Below are positions 6,172 through 7,375 of a stretch of 7,375 nucleotides of DNA, one piece after another. Both the position numbers and the translations under genes were made by a program. Position 1 is the stretch's first letter, and each line of letters begins with the position of its first letter. The notes below the pieces were generated by a model, which did not search any database, was not told the origin of the DNA, and saw only the letters and a list, made by a program, of their open reading frames with translations. Source of the stretch: CAZTME01 sp964614795 (lineage in GTDB: Bacteria > Patescibacteriota > Microgenomatia > UBA1400 > PJMF01); assembly GCA_964614795.1 (NCBI GenBank), contig CAZTME010000055.1:1-7375 (forward strand), read 5' to 3'.

Positions 6172-6945
6172 ATGTTGCAAAAATCTAGCACTCAACCAAC
6201 AAATTTACGTCTACTCTGGGTTACCAGAAGATCTTTTGTTATTTCTTTACTAATGATCATTGGCGTGGCGGTATTGGTTTTTTCTTTTATTATTCCGCAA
6301 TTTAATGAAGCTTTAGCTAAGTATGCGGATTGGCAAGCAGCAGTGAAAAAAGAAGAACAATTGCAAAAAAAACTTCAAGAATTAAGTGATAAAGAAGTTT
6401 CGCCGGATTTTCAATATGAATCAATTGTTAATCAGGCCCTACCGGATAGAAAACCGCTAATGGAATTGATTCAAAGTTTGGACTCGCTTTCTCGAGAAAC
6501 AGGCGTGATTATTGAACAATTTACATTGGAACCTGGCTTGGTGGCTACTCAATCTGCTCAAGCTGTAGCACCAACTGCCAAAGACGGAGCGCTAGAATTG
6601 GAATTTACGGTTTCCGGGACTTTTGCTCAATTGAATGATTTCATGTCACGCATTGAGCAAGTAACACCCTTTACAACTTTATCTAAGTTGGGCATCAGTG
6701 GAGAAATTACCAATTTTGAAGAAGATCAGCGCTTTACAGCCAGACTTTCATCTCAAACTTATTATTTCACCAAATCCGTAAGTGCGGGGGTGAGTTCTGC
6801 TTTACCGGATTTATCACCAAAATCCGAATCAATTTTGCAAGAACTTCAGAAATATGCTCAAATTACCGTGCCGGTTCAAACCGAAGTGATTGAGGGAGAA
6901 GACAAACCCTTTGGTGAAACTTATGATCCGTTTGCCGGAGAATAA
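6172..6945 (+). CDS. pilO: Type IV pilus assembly protein PilO-like
   Basis: A 257-residue single-pass membrane protein that would pair with PilN in the pilus platform. A short cytoplasmic N-terminus with Arg residues leads into a transmembrane helix at about 21-43 (SFVISLLMIIGVAVLVFSFI). A charged coiled-coil helix follows at about 45-75 (KKEEQLQKKLQEL). A ferredoxin-like domain covers about 80-200: QALPDRKPLMELIQSLDSLS, GVIIEQFTLEPG, LELEFTVSGTFAQLNDFMSRIE. This order of strands and helices is typical of PilO. The tail after about 210 is acidic and ends FGETYDPFAGE. It is the last gene of the operon: no PilP or PilQ follows, as expected if the cell lacks an outer membrane. The next gene runs the opposite way. 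The assignment rests on fold pattern and gene order. Confidence 0.85.
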   Translation: MLQKSSTQPTNLRLLWVTRRSFVISLLMIIGVAVLVFSFIIPQFNEALAKYADWQAAVKKEEQLQKKLQELSDKEVSPDFQYESIVNQALPDRKPLMELIQSLDSLSRETGVIIEQFTLEPGLVATQSAQAVAPTAKDGALELEFTVSGTFAQLNDFMSRIEQVTPFTTLSKLGISGEITNFEEDQRFTARLSSQTYYFTKSVSAGVSSALPDLSPKSESILQELQKYAQITVPVQTEVIEGEDKPFGETYDPFAGE

Positions 6946-6970
6946 ATTGTGTTTTATTGGTCAGATATTT

Positions 6971-6995
6971 TAGACTTGTCGCGCAATAACAAAAC
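6971..6995 (+). repeat. 25-base dispersed repeat, copy 2
   Basis: Starts TAGACTTGTCGCGCAATA, 25 bases after the pilO stop, and matches 3447-3471 at 22 of 25 positions (differences at the 13th, 19th and 23rd base). It lies between the convergent pilO and KH-protein genes. A short T-run (7003-7007) follows. The two copies bracket the whole pilus operon in direct orientation. Confidence 0.7.
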
Positions 6996-7044
6996 GCTCA
7001 GAATTTTTCCTGTTTGTGGCTTAAATCTATTGAATGTTTGGAGT

Positions 7045-7078
7045 TGGAAAATAATTATTTCCAGTTATTGAGCAATAA
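7045..7078. terminator. Possible weak bidirectional terminator hairpins between convergent genes
   Basis: Two small AT-rich inverted repeats lie just beyond the end of the KH gene: TGGAAA/TTTCCA (7045-7050 and 7058-7063, seven-base loop) and TTATT/AATAA (7065-7069 and 7074-7078, loop GAGC). Neither is followed by a clean T-run, so this is a weak candidate. Its position between convergent genes is what suggests termination. Confidence 0.25.
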
Positions 7079-7081
7079 GAA

Positions 7082-7330
7082 CTAAGCAGTTTCTTCTTCC
7101 GGTTCAGCAATGGTTACTCTCACAGCCACACCCTCTTTGACAGCTCTGATTTTGCAAATAGTGCGAATGGCTTGAATAACCGAACCGTTTTTGCCAATTA
7201 CTCTTCCCACATCCTCACTATGAGTGCGAATGGAATAAACCGAGCCTCGATCGTCTTGGGTTTCGATAATTTCCACTTCTTCAGGATGTTGCACTAAATG
7301 AATGACTATGAACTCAATTAAATTTTTCAT
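7082..7330 (-). CDS. khpA: KH-domain RNA-binding protein, KhpA type
   Basis: An 82-residue protein, the usual length for KhpA, consisting of one type II KH domain. The RNA-binding loop is RVIGKNGSVIQAIRTI (residues 43-58) with the GxxG signature Gly46-Lys47-Asn48-Gly49. It is flanked by strand VYSIRTHSEDVG before and KEGVAVRVTIAEPEEE after. KhpA binds many RNAs and in other bacteria pairs with KhpB/Jag in cell-envelope and division control. The N-terminus MKNLIEFIVIHLVQHPEEVE is typical. In many genomes the gene lies near rpsP and rimM; only 45 bases upstream are visible here, so this cannot be seen. No clear ribosome binding site precedes the ATG at 7330. It is convergent with the pilus operon. 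Confidence 0.92.
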   Translation of the reverse strand: MKNLIEFIVIHLVQHPEEVEIIETQDDRGSVYSIRTHSEDVGRVIGKNGSVIQAIRTICKIRAVKEGVAVRVTIAEPEEETA

Positions 7331-7375
7331 AAGTATTTGGGCAGATATTACTACTAAACTACTATTTTTTTAATT

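Noticed and set aside
5928..6191. Minus-strand 87-codon frame over the pilN/pilO junction
   Set aside because: It covers the pilN tail antisense, and its protein has no family resemblance; the start spans the pilO start region.
3447..6995. CRISPR array or insertion sequence
   Set aside because: Only two repeat copies 3.5 kb apart, no regular spacers, no transposase gene and no terminal inverted repeats were seen.
1..7375. tRNA or rRNA genes
   Set aside because: No cloverleaf with the conserved T-loop motif and no rRNA signature sequence was recognised in the short intergenic gaps.

Overview
The window looks like part of a bacterial chromosome of moderate to low GC. It most resembles a candidate-phyla-radiation (Patescibacteria) genome. 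The reasons are a compact type IV pilus set (PilX-like protein, PilM, PilN, PilO) with no PilP or PilQ after it, a lone KH-domain protein of the KhpA type, short intergenic gaps, and a large membrane protein I cannot assign. This placement is inference from gene content; no marker gene in the window settles it.

Layout. (1) Bases 1-853, minus strand: the N-terminal 284 codons of an unrecognised protein that runs off the left edge, with one hydrophobic segment near residues 246-266. (2) Bases 935-2735, minus strand: a two-gene, overlapping unit in which a Gfo/Idh/MocA-type oxidoreductase is followed by a short-chain dehydrogenase/reductase. The SDR part is visibly more AT-rich than pilM. (3) Bases 2835-3419, plus strand, divergent from that pair: a 194-residue protein that I read as a DNPH1/nucleoside 2-deoxyribosyltransferase-like domain fused to a C-terminal ribbon-helix-helix DNA-binding domain. 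Several catalytic positions appear to be replaced. (4) Bases 3605-6945, plus strand: a tight pilus-assembly operon of a PilX-like minor pilin, PilM, PilN and PilO. (5) Bases 7082-7330, minus strand and convergent with the pilus operon: a KH-domain RNA-binding protein.

How the genes may work together. PilM (cytoplasmic actin-like protein), PilN and PilO (membrane-anchored) would form the inner assembly platform of a type IV pilus. The PilX-like protein would be a minor or accessory pilin. The two oxidoreductases look like sugar or nucleotide-sugar metabolism enzymes, but no partner gene here fixes the substrate. The DNPH1-like/RHH fusion is the most unusual gene: a nucleotide-binding-type domain joined to a DNA-binding domain, facing the oxidoreductase pair across a 99-base gap with mirrored -10-like boxes. 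It may be a ligand-sensing regulator.

A 25-base element occurs twice in the same orientation (22 of 25 bases identical). One copy lies 27 bases after the fusion gene and the other 25 bases after pilO, so the two copies bracket the pilus operon.
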